Shown: positions 6,635-15,535 of the stretch, piece after piece | Position numbering within the stretch: position 1 is the stretch's first letter | Layout of the letters: every line of letters begins with the position of its first letter | Source of the DNA: a virus | Reading direction: 5' to 3' (one strand) | DNA length: 28,621 nt | Virus record (IMG/VR): IMGVR_UViG_3300025327_000127 | Span: 1-28,621 of that record | Position numbers and translations under genes: made by a program | Notes under the pieces: model-generated | The model's database searches: none | Seen by the model: the letters and a program-made list of their open reading frames with translations, nothing else | Told to the model about the DNA's origin: nothing

Positions 6635-7036
6635 GTGGGATTCCGCGAGCAGCCCAACACCGTCACACTCACCTTCGAAGCGGGCCACGAACTCCACGGC
6701 CTCGAAGCCACCCTCAAAGGCCTCACCATCGGAGAGTTCCTCACCTTCACCGGCATGGACGGCGGCGACGGAGAGGGCAGTAGCAAGACCATTGAGCGCT
6801 TCCACGAGTCGCTGATCTCCTGGAACCTCGAAGACGCCGACGGCCAGCCGATCCCCGTGGCCGAGTCCCGCAACCGCCCCCACCGGATGATCATCGATCT
6901 CAACAACGCCTACGTCGAAGCCCTGACGGGGGTTCACAAGAACGACCCTTTGCCCGACGCCTCGCCCTCTGGCGAGATCTACCCGGAGCTGTCGGAGATT
7001 CCGACGCAACCCCTGTCCGAGAGCCTGGCGAGCTAG
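6635..7036 (+). CDS. Tail assembly chaperone (gpG-like)
   Basis: A 133-residue protein starting VGFREQPNTVTLTFEAGHEL at GTG 6635, chosen because GGAGG at 6623-6627 is seven bases upstream; an in-frame ATG at 6617 lies ahead of that SD. The gene just before the tape measure gene in siphoviruses encodes a chaperone that coats the tape measure protein during tail assembly. Size, position, the helical middle (SSKTIERFHESLISWNLED) and a C-terminal acidic, Pro-rich tail fit. It carries a -1 frameshift site at 6946-6952, giving a longer gpGT-like product; normal termination is at TAG 7034-7036. Confidence 0.85.
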   Translation: MGFREQPNTVTLTFEAGHELHGLEATLKGLTIGEFLTFTGMDGGDGEGSSKTIERFHESLISWNLEDADGQPIPVAESRNRPHRMIIDLNNAYVEALTGVHKNDPLPDASPSGEIYPELSEIPTQPLSESLAS

Positions 7037-7209
7037 CCCACGCCCGCCACATCCTCGGCCTGCTCCGCCAGTTCCCGAACTACACCTACACGTCACTCAT
7101 GCAGGAAGACACCCGCTTCCTGCGCCTGCTGGCCATCGAGCAGCTCGGCACCCCAGACGAACCCGACGACGACCCGGAAGGAGGTGACCAGTGGCCGGGG
7201 ACGATGTAG
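6635..7209 (+). CDS. Frameshifted tail assembly chaperone (gpGT-like)
   Basis: A -1 shift at C CCT TTG (6946-6952) moves ribosomes into a frame that stays open to TAG 7207-7209, giving about 191 residues: the first 106 of the short form plus 85 new residues including ELAHARHILGLLRQFPNYTY and SLMQEDTRFLRLLAIEQLG. That second part is a compact helical, leucine-rich segment with no ATG start near its beginning, the usual sign of a T domain made only by frameshifting. It overlaps the tape measure start by 19 bases. In lambda-like phages the G and GT products are needed in a fixed ratio (family knowledge). Confidence 0.8.
6946..6976 (+). promoter_or_regulatory. Programmed -1 ribosomal frameshift site
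   Basis: The heptamer CCCTTTG is in the correct phase (GAC CCT TTG in the incoming frame), matching X XXY YYZ. Eight bases downstream a perfect 6-bp stem, CTCGCC (6961-6966) with GGCGAG (6971-6976) and a CTCT loop, sits at the spacing expected for a stimulatory structure. A G-run at 6928-6932 is a weaker alternative. Confidence 0.8.
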
Positions 7210-10200
7210 ACATCCGGATCCGCGCGGACAGCGGCCAGGCCGCGCGTGCGTTCCGTGATGTCAACGGGCGACTGCGGGACATGCGCGGGCGTTTCGTGTC
7301 CGAGTCCGCGCTCATATCGGGTGCGATGAACCGGGTCACCGCGTCCATCGTCGGGGTGAAGGGGTCGATCATCCCCCTGGCCGCCGCGGCCGCGCCCTTG
7401 GCGGCCGCGTTCGCCCCGATCGCGGTGAAGGCCGGCGCGGCGAGTCTGGCGGTGGCTGCGTTCGGGGCCGCGGTCGCCGGGCAGGTGTCCAGCCTGTCGG
7501 CGGCGGCCGACGCACAGAAGAAGTATGAGGACGCGGTCGTCAAATCCGGGCGCGGCTCCGTGCAGGCAGCCGAGGCGCAGCGGATGGTGGCCGCGTCGTT
7601 CGCGGGGATGCCTGCGACGACACAACGGGCCGCGGTCGGCCTGCAAACCCTGAAGGACACCTTCCAGGCGTTCTCCGACGAGACCGCCGACTTCACGATG
7701 GTGCCGGTGGAGAAGTCGTTCACTCTTCTCAACGAGCTGGTGCCGCGCCTGGCGCCGATGGCTGAGGGTGCGGCGTCGCAGCTGGACCGGCTGGTGACGG
7801 TGGCGGGCGGTGCGATGGCCACGCCGGGGTTCGATGCCCTGTCGGAGAAGGTGTCGAGCTTCGCGAACTCGGCGCTGAAGGACGCTGTCGACGGGATCAT
7901 CCGCTTCTCGGCGGCCCTCGCTTCAGGTGACACGTCGGGTCCGATCAAGACGTTCATGGACTACGCGCAGAAGAACGGGCCCGCCGCCCGGGAAACCCTG
8001 ACGAACCTTGGCGACGCGGTGTCCACTCTGGTGGAGGCGGCGGCGGCTGCCGGGCCGGGGATGCTGACGCTGGTCAACGCGGCGGCCCGCCTGGTGGCTG
8101 CGCTGCCGCCGGAGCTGGTCACGATCCTGATGCAGACCGCGGTCGCCCTGAAGGCTGTGTCACTGGCGGGCGCGGGGGCTGCGGCGATCGCCGGCGGGGT
8201 GGGAACGCTGGGGACGCGGATCGCCGCACTGGGTGCCGCGTCCGCTGCTGCGGGCGGCGGTATCGCGGGCATGAACGCGGCGCTGAACACGCTGGGCGCG
8301 GGCGGCAAGGCGATGCTCGCGGCCGGTGCTGTCGGGGCGCTGGCGCTGGTCATGCATCAGATGTCGGACAACAAGGCGCCCGTGGCGGTGGATGAGCTGA
8401 CGACGTCGCTGAACACGCTGGCGACGACGGGCCAGGTGACGGGCGCCCTGAAGGGCAACTTCGACGAAATGTCCGCGTCGATCGCGATGATGTCGAAGGG
8501 CGCCTCCGACAACAAGTTCCTGCAGTTGACGTCCGACATGGGCACGTGGCTGGGGATCGCGACCGGGCCGAGCATCTCCGACGCAAGGAAGAACGTCGAG
8601 GCGTGGGACAAGGTCATGGCGAACAACGTCAAGGCCGGGAACCCGAAGCTCGCCGCGGACCAGTACGAGATCCTGCGGAAGGCGTGGCTTGCTGCGGGCG
8701 GCGACTTGGGTGAGCTGAAGGAGTCCACCAAGGGCTACGAGGATTCGCTGGCTGCTGCGAAGTTCGAGCAGGAGATGGCCGCCGAGTCGATGGGCACGTT
8801 CGGGCAGGCGGCGCAGGACACGTCGGCGAAGCTGGCGGCGCAGCAGCAGCAGGCGGACGGGCTGCGGGCAAGCATCCTCGCTCTGAACGACGTGAACCGG
8901 TCGGCGCACGACGCGCAGACCCAGTTCGAGGGGGCACTGGACAGTCTGACCGCGTCGTTCGCGGAGCATGGCGCCACTCTGAACGCAGACACCGAGGCGG
9001 GCCGCGCGAACCGTGATGCAATGTCGGCGGCCTCGTCGGCGCAGGACGAGCTGATCGCGTCGGGGATCGCGGCGGGCGAGTCGCTGGCTTCGATGACGAA
9101 GGAGTCCGAGGGGCTGCGCGAGGAGATGATGCGGCTCGCGATCGACGCGTTCGACGGGAACAGGCAGAAGGCGACCGAGTACGTCAACACACTGCTGGGT
9201 GTGCCGGGCGACATCAAAACGATGGTGAAGCTGGAACGCGAGGAAGCGATCGTCGGGCTCCAGGAGGTGCAGGCGGCGCTCTATGCGACCCCAGACGCCA
9301 AGACGGTCAAGGTCGACACCCTGAACGCCACCGCGATCGCCGCACTCGAAGCGGTCGGCCTGAAGACGAAGCAGCTCCCGGACGGCCGCACCGAGGTGTA
9401 CGCGGCGAACGGGAAGGCGATCGGCAGCATCGACGCCGTCCGCAGGGCGCTGCTCAACCTGGGTGACAAGACGGTCACCATCACCACGGTCAACAGGTTC
9501 GTCACGACCGGGACCGGAAGCAAGGTGGCGCCCGCGAAACGCGACTACGCCAGCGGCGGGAAGGTACGCGGGTATGCGGGCGGCGGGGACGTGCAGGCGT
9601 ACCCCGGCGGCGGATATATCGAGGGCCCCGGCAGCGGCACCTCGGACAGCATCCTCACCCTCCTCGGCTCGGGCAATGTGGTGCGCTCCAGCGACACCGA
9701 GTTCATCGTCAACGCACAGCAGACGAAGAGGCATCGCCGCCTGTTGGAGCTCATCAACTCGGGTCAGCTGCCACGCTTCGCCAAGGGCGGGCTGACGGAC
9801 GCGGAGAAGGCGGCCCGCGCGGATCTGGCCGGGCAGTTCGGCATGAACCGGTTCGGGAGTGCGGCAGGCTGGCAGACCAACTCGTTCCAGAAAGGGCTTG
9901 GCGCGCCGTCCGGCCTGGCCGACCTGGTGGCCGCCCTGTCGAAGGCGCGCACGAACATCAAGGCCGCCTCCAGCGGGGGCACCGAGTCACGGCTGCTGCG
10001 GACCCTGGATGCGGTCGGCAAGAAACTGATCGGGCAGGAGCGGGCGCTGGGCCGCGTCAACGCCAGCCTGGAGAAGGCCCGCGACAAGCTCGACAGCCTG
10101 AAGTCGGCAGCCGCATCGCTGTCGTCGTCCGTCAAGTCGGGGATCATGACGTCGGCGAACATCACCCGCGGCGCGAACAGCGGCCAGCCTGTGACTGTCG

Positions 10201-10865
10201 CCTCCATCATGGGCGGGCTGACCGAGTCCCGCGACAAGGGGGCCGCGTTCGCGCAGGCGCTGAAGGACCTGAAGAAGAAGGGCCTCGACAAGGGGCTGAT
10301 CGAGGAGATCGCGCAGGCCGGTACCGAGGGCGGCGGCCTGGAGACGGCGAGCGCACTGCTGGGCGCGTCCGGGTCGGAGATCAAGTCGTTGAACAAGCTG
10401 CGCGTCGACATCATCAAGTCGGCGAGCAGTGCGGGTGCGACGGCGGCGGACGCCATGTACGGGGCCGGGATCAAGGCGGCTGAGGGTCTCGTCAAGGGGT
10501 TGCAGTCGAAGCAGGACGCGATCGAGAAGCAGATGATGCGGATCGCGAAGTCGATGGAGTCGGCGATCAAGAAGGCGTTGGGCATCAAGTCGCCGTCGAA
10601 GGTGATGGAAGAGGTCGGAGACTTCACCGCCGAAGGCTTCGCCCGCGGTATCACCGGCAACCGCAGTGTGATGCCCGCGTGGGCGTCGATGCTGAACACG
10701 CCCCGCGGCGGCACAACGGCAGGCAAGCGGGCCGATGCGGGCGGCGGCGGCCGTCAGGTCATCGAGGTCGTGCTGAACCTCGACGGGAAAACGGTGGCCC
10801 GTCAGCTCTTCGACCCGCTGCGCCTAGAAACCCGCGTACGCGGCGTCGCCCTGGACGGGAGGTAA
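7191..10865 (+). CDS. Tape measure protein
   Basis: A 1224-residue protein starting at GTG 7191 behind an AAGGAGGTGA SD. It is the longest tail-core gene and follows the chaperones, as tape measure genes do; its length sets the tail length and it enters the cell during DNA injection. Features: an N-terminal RADSGQAARAFRDVNGRLRDMRGRF segment typical of the family; Ala/Gly/Leu-rich hydrophobic stretches at about residues 60-100 and 306-390 that can cross membranes; long helical regions; a Gly-rich hinge at about 785-805 (SGGKVRGYAGGGDVQAYPGG); and a C-terminal ALGIKSPSKVMEEVGDF motif (about 1130-1142) common to actinophage and Gram-positive tape measures. No peptidase or lysozyme domain was recognised. 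The stop is three bases before the next GTG. Confidence 0.92.
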   Translation: MAGDDVDIRIRADSGQAARAFRDVNGRLRDMRGRFVSESALISGAMNRVTASIVGVKGSIIPLAAAAAPLAAAFAPIAVKAGAASLAVAAFGAAVAGQVSSLSAAADAQKKYEDAVVKSGRGSVQAAEAQRMVAASFAGMPATTQRAAVGLQTLKDTFQAFSDETADFTMVPVEKSFTLLNELVPRLAPMAEGAASQLDRLVTVAGGAMATPGFDALSEKVSSFANSALKDAVDGIIRFSAALASGDTSGPIKTFMDYAQKNGPAARETLTNLGDAVSTLVEAAAAAGPGMLTLVNAAARLVAALPPELVTILMQTAVALKAVSLAGAGAAAIAGGVGTLGTRIAALGAASAAAGGGIAGMNAALNTLGAGGKAMLAAGAVGALALVMHQMSDNKAPVAVDELTTSLNTLATTGQVTGALKGNFDEMSASIAMMSKGASDNKFLQLTSDMGTWLGIATGPSISDARKNVEAWDKVMANNVKAGNPKLAADQYEILRKAWLAAGGDLGELKESTKGYEDSLAAAKFEQEMAAESMGTFGQAAQDTSAKLAAQQQQADGLRASILALNDVNRSAHDAQTQFEGALDSLTASFAEHGATLNADTEAGRANRDAMSAASSAQDELIASGIAAGESLASMTKESEGLREEMMRLAIDAFDGNRQKATEYVNTLLGVPGDIKTMVKLEREEAIVGLQEVQAALYATPDAKTVKVDTLNATAIAALEAVGLKTKQLPDGRTEVYAANGKAIGSIDAVRRALLNLGDKTVTITTVNRFVTTGTGSKVAPAKRDYASGGKVRGYAGGGDVQAYPGGGYIEGPGSGTSDSILTLLGSGNVVRSSDTEFIVNAQQTKRHRRLLELINSGQLPRFAKGGLTDAEKAARADLAGQFGMNRFGSAAGWQTNSFQKGLGAPSGLADLVAALSKARTNIKAASSGGTESRLLRTLDAVGKKLIGQERALGRVNASLEKARDKLDSLKSAAASLSSSVKSGIMTSANITRGANSGQPVTVASIMGGLTESRDKGAAFAQALKDLKKKGLDKGLIEEIAQAGTEGGGLETASALLGASGSEIKSLNKLRVDIIKSASSAGATAADAMYGAGIKAAEGLVKGLQSKQDAIEKQMMRIAKSMESAIKKALGIKSPSKVMEEVGDFTAEGFARGITGNRSVMPAWASMLNTPRGGTTAGKRADAGGGGRQVIEVVLNLDGKTVARQLFDPLRLETRVRGVALDGR

Positions 10866-10868
10866 CCC

Positions 10869-13800
10869 GTGGCATTTCCCGAGACGGCACTCCCCATCAA
10901 AGCCGAGCTGTACATCAACGGGGCATGGACTGACGTCACCTCCGACGTCCGCGGCGCGAAGCAGATCCGCATCACCCGAGGACGCTCCGACGAAGGCCAG
11001 CAGACCGAACCCACCCGCTGCTCCTTCACCCTCAACAACACCACCGGCACCTACACACCCCGCAACCCCGAAGGCGTCCACTACGGCTACATCGGCCGCA
11101 ACACCCCCGTCCGGGTATCCGTCCTCACCGGAGACATCTACCTCGACCTCCCCGGCACCACAACCGGATACGCCTCCACCCCCGACACCGCGAGCCTCGA
11201 CATCACCGGTGACATCGACGTACGACTCGACGCCACCTTCGCCAACTGGATACCGCCCGCCACCACAGCGAGCACCACCACGGCTGAGGGCACCGTCGAA
11301 ATGCTGGGCAAGCTCACTGTGGCGTCGAAGTCCTGGTTCCTCGGCTCCCGCAACGGGCTCCTCTACTTCGAATGGTCCGCCGACGGATCCACCGGCCTCA
11401 GCGCATCCTCGACCGTCCCCCCGCCCATCCCCGGCGGCGGCGGGCGCCTCGCCATCCGCGCCACCCTGGACGTCGACAACGGGGCAAGCGGACGCACGAT
11501 CACCTTCTGGACGGCGGAGACCCTCGACTCCCCGTGGACACAACTCGGCGATGCTGTCGTCCAGGCCGGGACCACCAGCATCTTCAACTCGACGGTCCCT
11601 CTCCGCGTCGGCAACGCGACAGACGTCGGATTCACACCACCCATCGGCCGCGTGCACTCCGCCGAAGTCCGCAACGGAATCTGGGGCACGATCGTCACCG
11701 ACCCCTACTTCTCCAACCAGTCCGTTGGCACAACGTCGTTCGCCGACGCGGCCGGCCTCACCTGGACAATCAACAGCGATGCCTCCATCACCAACCGCAA
11801 AACGCGTTTCGTCGGCGAGGTGTCCGCGTGGAACGTCCGCTGGGAGAACCGGTTCGACGTCGTCACGGAGATCGAAGCATCGGGGATCACGCGCCGCCTC
11901 TCCCAGGGTGTCAGCGCGGTGGACTCTCCCATGCACCGCGAGTTCACCAACCCGTCCCGGACTGGCATCGTGGCGTACTGGCCGATGGAAGACGCCGCCT
12001 CAGCGACCTCGTTCGCCTCCGGGTTCGACGGCCAGGCCGCCATGACGGCCACGGCCACCGGCGTCACCCCGGCCGCCTACACCGACTGGACACCCAGCGC
12101 AGCCCTGCCGACCCTGACCACCGGGCAGGTCCGCGGACGCCCGCCCGCCTACACGGCCACCAGCTACATCTTCATCCGCTTCTTCGCCGCCGTCCCCACC
12201 GCGGGCGTCGACTTCACCGACCGTCTGTTCTCCTTCACGCAGACCGGCACCGCCCGCACCTGGACCGCCTACATCAACACATCAGGCAACGTCGACCTGC
12301 GCGCCTACGACGTGGACAACACACAGATCCTGGCCACCGGATTCACCGCGTTCAGCCTCAACGGCACCCAGCGGAGCATCGGTATCGAACTGACCCAGGA
12401 CGGCGCGGACATCGACTACCAGATCATCGCCTTCCACCTGGAAGACGCCACCCTCGACACCGTCACCTCCACATCCGCTTCGGGGACTCTCGCCGGGTAC
12501 ACCGTGGGCTCCGTCATCGAGGTCCGCGCCGGCGAGTCGGGCGGCCTCAACGGCACAGCCATCGGCCATGTCGCGGTCGCCGACGACGACGGCGCGTTCA
12601 GCAGCACCCTCGGTGCGCTCGTCGGCTGGGTGGGCGAACCCGGATATGCGCGGATCTTCCGTCTCGGATCCGAGGAGGGTATCCCCTCCTATGCGGCGGG
12701 CGTCGGCGACCAGGAGATGGGCGGCCAAGGCCAGCAGACCCTGTTGGATCTGCTGCGTGAGGCCGAGGCCGTGGACGGCGGGATCCTGTGCGAGCAGCGC
12801 GACTTCCTCGGCCTGCGTCTGCGCGACCGCGTCGACCTGTACAACCAGATGCCCACACTGACCCTCGACTACAGCACCGGCGACGGGCTTGTCACCCCGC
12901 TCACCCCCACCGACGACGACCAGCGGGTCCGTAACGACGTCACCGTCGCCCGCACCGGCGGCTCCTCCTCACGCGTCACCCTGGACACCGGAACCCTGTC
13001 CACACTGGCACCCCCGGACGGTGTGGGACTGTACGACGAGTCGGTCACCCTGAACCTGCATGAGGACGGGCAGACCGACGACGTCGCCGGATGGCGTGTC
13101 CACCTCGGCACCTGGGACGAGAGCCGCTACCCCACCGTCAAAATCATGCTGTCGGCGGCACCCAGCCTCCTCGACGACGCCAGCAACACCGATGTCGGAG
13201 ACCGCATCCAGATCACCAACCCGCCCGACTGGCTGCCCACCGACACCATCGATCTCCAGGTGCAGGGCTACAGCGAGACTCTCGACCAGTTCACGTGGGA
13301 CATCGAGTTCAACTGTGCGCCGGCCGGGCCGTGGGATGTGGCGTGGACGGGGGACGACGACAGTGCGGCGGCCCGGCGGGAGTTCGCGTGGGCGGACACG
13401 GCGGGCAGTGAGCTGGCCGAGGCTCTGACGACGACCGAGACAGACGTCGACATCCTCACCACGAGCAGCCCCGTATGGACGTCCGACGCGGGCGACAGCC
13501 CGTACGACCTGCGAGTAGGCGGCGAAGTCATGACGGTGACCGCCCCCGGCGGCCTCCTCAATACCAACCCGTTCTTCGACACCGACACCACCGGGTGGAC
13601 CCAGTCCAACAGCACCTTCACCCGCAGCCAGACCTACGTCATGCCTCACCCGCGGGCCACCGCGAGCCTTCGGATCGTCCCGGACGGGGTGAACGCCTCC
13701 GGCGGCGCGAACTGTGCACGCACCCCGGCCGGCAGCATCACCCCCGGAGCCACCTACACGGTGTCGATGTGGGTGTTCAGCGTCGACGGCTGGAGCGACC

Positions 13801-14744
13801 TGCGCCCGGCGGTGGACTGGTACACCTCGGCCGACGCCTTCATCAGCTCCGGGCTCGGCTCGGCCACCGTCGTGTCGTCGTCCGTGTGGACGTACATCGA
13901 GCAGACCCTGACCGCCCCGTCGACCGCGTCACGCGCAGCGATGCGCGCCCGGCATGGGGGAACACCTGCGACCACGGACGTCTACTACGTGTGGGCCGTA
14001 CGCATCACCCGCTCGAAGGCGTCGTGGCTGTACGACACGTTCACGCGGACGGAGTCCAGCACCTGGGGCACGTCGGACGCAGGCACGGCGTGGAGCAACG
14101 TGGGCGGCGGCTCGGCATCCGACTACGCAGTCAGCGGCACGTATGCGGTGCACACCCTGTCGACGGTGGACACGACCCGTCGGTCGGGTATCACGGCGGT
14201 GAGCCCGGACTTCGACATCTACTGCGACATCACCACCTCGGACCTGGCCACCGGCGACAGCTTGTACGGGGCGGTGTGCGCGCGGATGGCCGACGCCTCC
14301 AACCTGTACATGGCGCGCCTGGAGTTCACCACGTCGAACGCCGTCACCTTCACGGTGCGGAAGATCGTGGCCGGTGTACAGACCCAGCTCGGCAGCAGCT
14401 TCACCGTCCCCGTCACCCACGTCGCAGGCACGTTCCTGCGAGTCCGCTTCCAAGGGTCAGGCACCACCCTGCGGGCAAAGTGCTGGCCGCTGACCCGGTG
14501 GGAGCCGGACGTGTGGCACGTCGACACCACGGACAGTGCGATCACCGCCGCCAACCAGATCGGCACCCGGTCCGTGCGGGTCACCGGCAACACCAACGCC
14601 GCCACCGTGGCCCTGCGCTACGACAACGCCGACGTGATCAACCCGCAAACGTTCACGGTGACCCGCTCGCAGAACGACGTCACGAAAACCCACAGCGCCG
14701 CCGCCGACGGCAGGCTGGCCTACCACGCGATCACGGCACTGTAG
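10869..14744 (+). CDS. Large multidomain minor tail / tail-tip protein with sugar-binding-like domains
   Basis: A 1291-residue protein starting VAFPETALPIKAELYINGAW at GTG 10869. The first part (about 1-365) resembles distal-tail and baseplate hub proteins of Streptomyces phages (ITRGRSDEGQQTEPTRCSFTLNN, a typical hub opening). A first lectin-like beta sandwich begins at about 366 (GIVAYWPMEDAAS, the concanavalin/LamG-type entry) and runs to about 575. A hub-like segment follows (about 615-840, GGILCEQRDFLGLRLRDR). A carbohydrate-binding-module-like domain spans about 895-1050 (LLNTNPFFDTDTTGW, ATYTVSMWVFSVDGW), and a second laminin-G-like domain lies at about 1053-1265 (LYDTFTRTESSTWGTSD). 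Together these suggest one protein combining distal-tail, hub and receptor-binding roles, since no separate genes for them follow. Domain limits are estimates by eye. Confidence 0.8.
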   Translation: MAFPETALPIKAELYINGAWTDVTSDVRGAKQIRITRGRSDEGQQTEPTRCSFTLNNTTGTYTPRNPEGVHYGYIGRNTPVRVSVLTGDIYLDLPGTTTGYASTPDTASLDITGDIDVRLDATFANWIPPATTASTTTAEGTVEMLGKLTVASKSWFLGSRNGLLYFEWSADGSTGLSASSTVPPPIPGGGGRLAIRATLDVDNGASGRTITFWTAETLDSPWTQLGDAVVQAGTTSIFNSTVPLRVGNATDVGFTPPIGRVHSAEVRNGIWGTIVTDPYFSNQSVGTTSFADAAGLTWTINSDASITNRKTRFVGEVSAWNVRWENRFDVVTEIEASGITRRLSQGVSAVDSPMHREFTNPSRTGIVAYWPMEDAASATSFASGFDGQAAMTATATGVTPAAYTDWTPSAALPTLTTGQVRGRPPAYTATSYIFIRFFAAVPTAGVDFTDRLFSFTQTGTARTWTAYINTSGNVDLRAYDVDNTQILATGFTAFSLNGTQRSIGIELTQDGADIDYQIIAFHLEDATLDTVTSTSASGTLAGYTVGSVIEVRAGESGGLNGTAIGHVAVADDDGAFSSTLGALVGWVGEPGYARIFRLGSEEGIPSYAAGVGDQEMGGQGQQTLLDLLREAEAVDGGILCEQRDFLGLRLRDRVDLYNQMPTLTLDYSTGDGLVTPLTPTDDDQRVRNDVTVARTGGSSSRVTLDTGTLSTLAPPDGVGLYDESVTLNLHEDGQTDDVAGWRVHLGTWDESRYPTVKIMLSAAPSLLDDASNTDVGDRIQITNPPDWLPTDTIDLQVQGYSETLDQFTWDIEFNCAPAGPWDVAWTGDDDSAAARREFAWADTAGSELAEALTTTETDVDILTTSSPVWTSDAGDSPYDLRVGGEVMTVTAPGGLLNTNPFFDTDTTGWTQSNSTFTRSQTYVMPHPRATASLRIVPDGVNASGGANCARTPAGSITPGATYTVSMWVFSVDGWSDLRPAVDWYTSADAFISSGLGSATVVSSSVWTYIEQTLTAPSTASRAAMRARHGGTPATTDVYYVWAVRITRSKASWLYDTFTRTESSTWGTSDAGTAWSNVGGGSASDYAVSGTYAVHTLSTVDTTRRSGITAVSPDFDIYCDITTSDLATGDSLYGAVCARMADASNLYMARLEFTTSNAVTFTVRKIVAGVQTQLGSSFTVPVTHVAGTFLRVRFQGSGTTLRAKCWPLTRWEPDVWHVDTTDSAITAANQIGTRSVRVTGNTNAATVALRYDNADVINPQTFTVTRSQNDVTKTHSAAADGRLAYHAITAL

Positions 14745-14752
14745 GAGACACC

Positions 14753-15262
14753 ATGCCCTATCCGAGTACCCCCGCCGGGCAGCGGATCACGGGCGCCCTG
14801 CTGGAGTCGATGCTGCCACTCGTCGCGTACAAGGCGACGACCGAGGCAGTCACCAGCTCCACCACGTTGCAGGACGATGATGACCTGGCCGTGGCTGTTG
14901 AAGCGAACGCCACGTACGACGTCACCCTGCACCTGCTGCACGACTCCGCGACTGCCGGGGACCTGGAGATCGGATGGTCCGGCCCGACCAGCGCCACCAT
15001 GCAGTGGGGCATGATCGGCGCACAGAACACCACGACGTCGTCGACGACGGTGCCGGATCTGACCATGCCGTCAAGGGCGATCACGGAAACGAATGAGATC
15101 GGCGGCGGAGCCAGCACGGGCACCTACTGCCTGGTCCACGGGGTTCTGATCACGTCGAGCACAGCGGGAACCCTGCAATTCCGGTGGGCGCAGGGAACCT
15201 CCAACGCCACCGCGTCGAACGTGCGGGCCGGTTCCATCCTCACTCTCCGCCGCATCGCATAG
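14753..15262 (+). CDS. Small virion protein, probable tail-tip accessory
   Basis: A 169-residue protein starting MPYPSTPAGQRITGALLESM, with GGAG at 14744-14747 giving a good SD. After a helical opening (ITGALLESMLPLVAYKATTEAV) it is an all-beta domain (ATYDVTLHLLHDSATAGDLEIGW, GTLQFRWAQGTSNATASNV) ending GSILTLRRIA. The N-terminal helix plus a compact C-terminal beta head is the plan of small trimeric phage fibre tips and of base proteins found behind the tail-tip gene in Streptomyces phages. It lies eight bases after the large tail protein and eight bases before another small gene. A virion role is inferred. Confidence 0.65.
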   Translation: MPYPSTPAGQRITGALLESMLPLVAYKATTEAVTSSTTLQDDDDLAVAVEANATYDVTLHLLHDSATAGDLEIGWSGPTSATMQWGMIGAQNTTTSSTTVPDLTMPSRAITETNEIGGGASTGTYCLVHGVLITSSTAGTLQFRWAQGTSNATASNVRAGSILTLRRIA

Positions 15263-15270
15263 GAGCCTTC

Positions 15271-15534
15271 ATGCCTTTTGTCACTTCTCGCCGGCCGAGC
15301 ATCCAGTACGACGGCACCAACGGCGCCCACATCGCAGGCGTCTGGTGCACGGGTATCACCCTGGTGTTGGACACGGGCGCGGTCCTCACGTACACGGACC
15401 GCGACGGGCGCGAGTGGACTGCCGCGGCGGAGTCCTGGTTCGTCATCTCGGGTGTCGGAGACGGGTATCCGACGGTCCTGACGACGGCCGAGTACGGGAC
15501 GGCGTTCATCGAGATCCCGACTGCGGGAGCCTGA
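15271..15534 (+). CDS. Small phage protein before the endolysin (87 aa)
   Basis: An 87-residue protein starting MPFVTSRRPSIQYDGTNG behind a TAGGAG SD. It is predominantly beta (HIAGVWCTGITLVLDTGAVLTYTD, YGTAFIEIPTAGA) with one Cys and a central REWTAAAESWFVISG segment. It has no membrane span. It ends one base before the ATG of the endolysin, so it belongs to the same message. It could be the last small tail protein or a capsid-binding peptide; nothing in the sequence decides this. Confidence 0.65.
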   Translation: MPFVTSRRPSIQYDGTNGAHIAGVWCTGITLVLDTGAVLTYTDRDGREWTAAAESWFVISGVGDGYPTVLTTAEYGTAFIEIPTAGA

Positions 15535-15535
15535 G

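Noticed and set aside
8160-9734. Long - strand open frame opposite the tape measure gene
   Set aside because: Typical high-GC shadow frame with Arg/Gly/Val-rich, motif-free sequence and no operon context.
10824-11936. Long - strand open frame opposite the tail-tip gene
   Set aside because: Gly/Asp/Val-rich shadow of a well-supported + gene.
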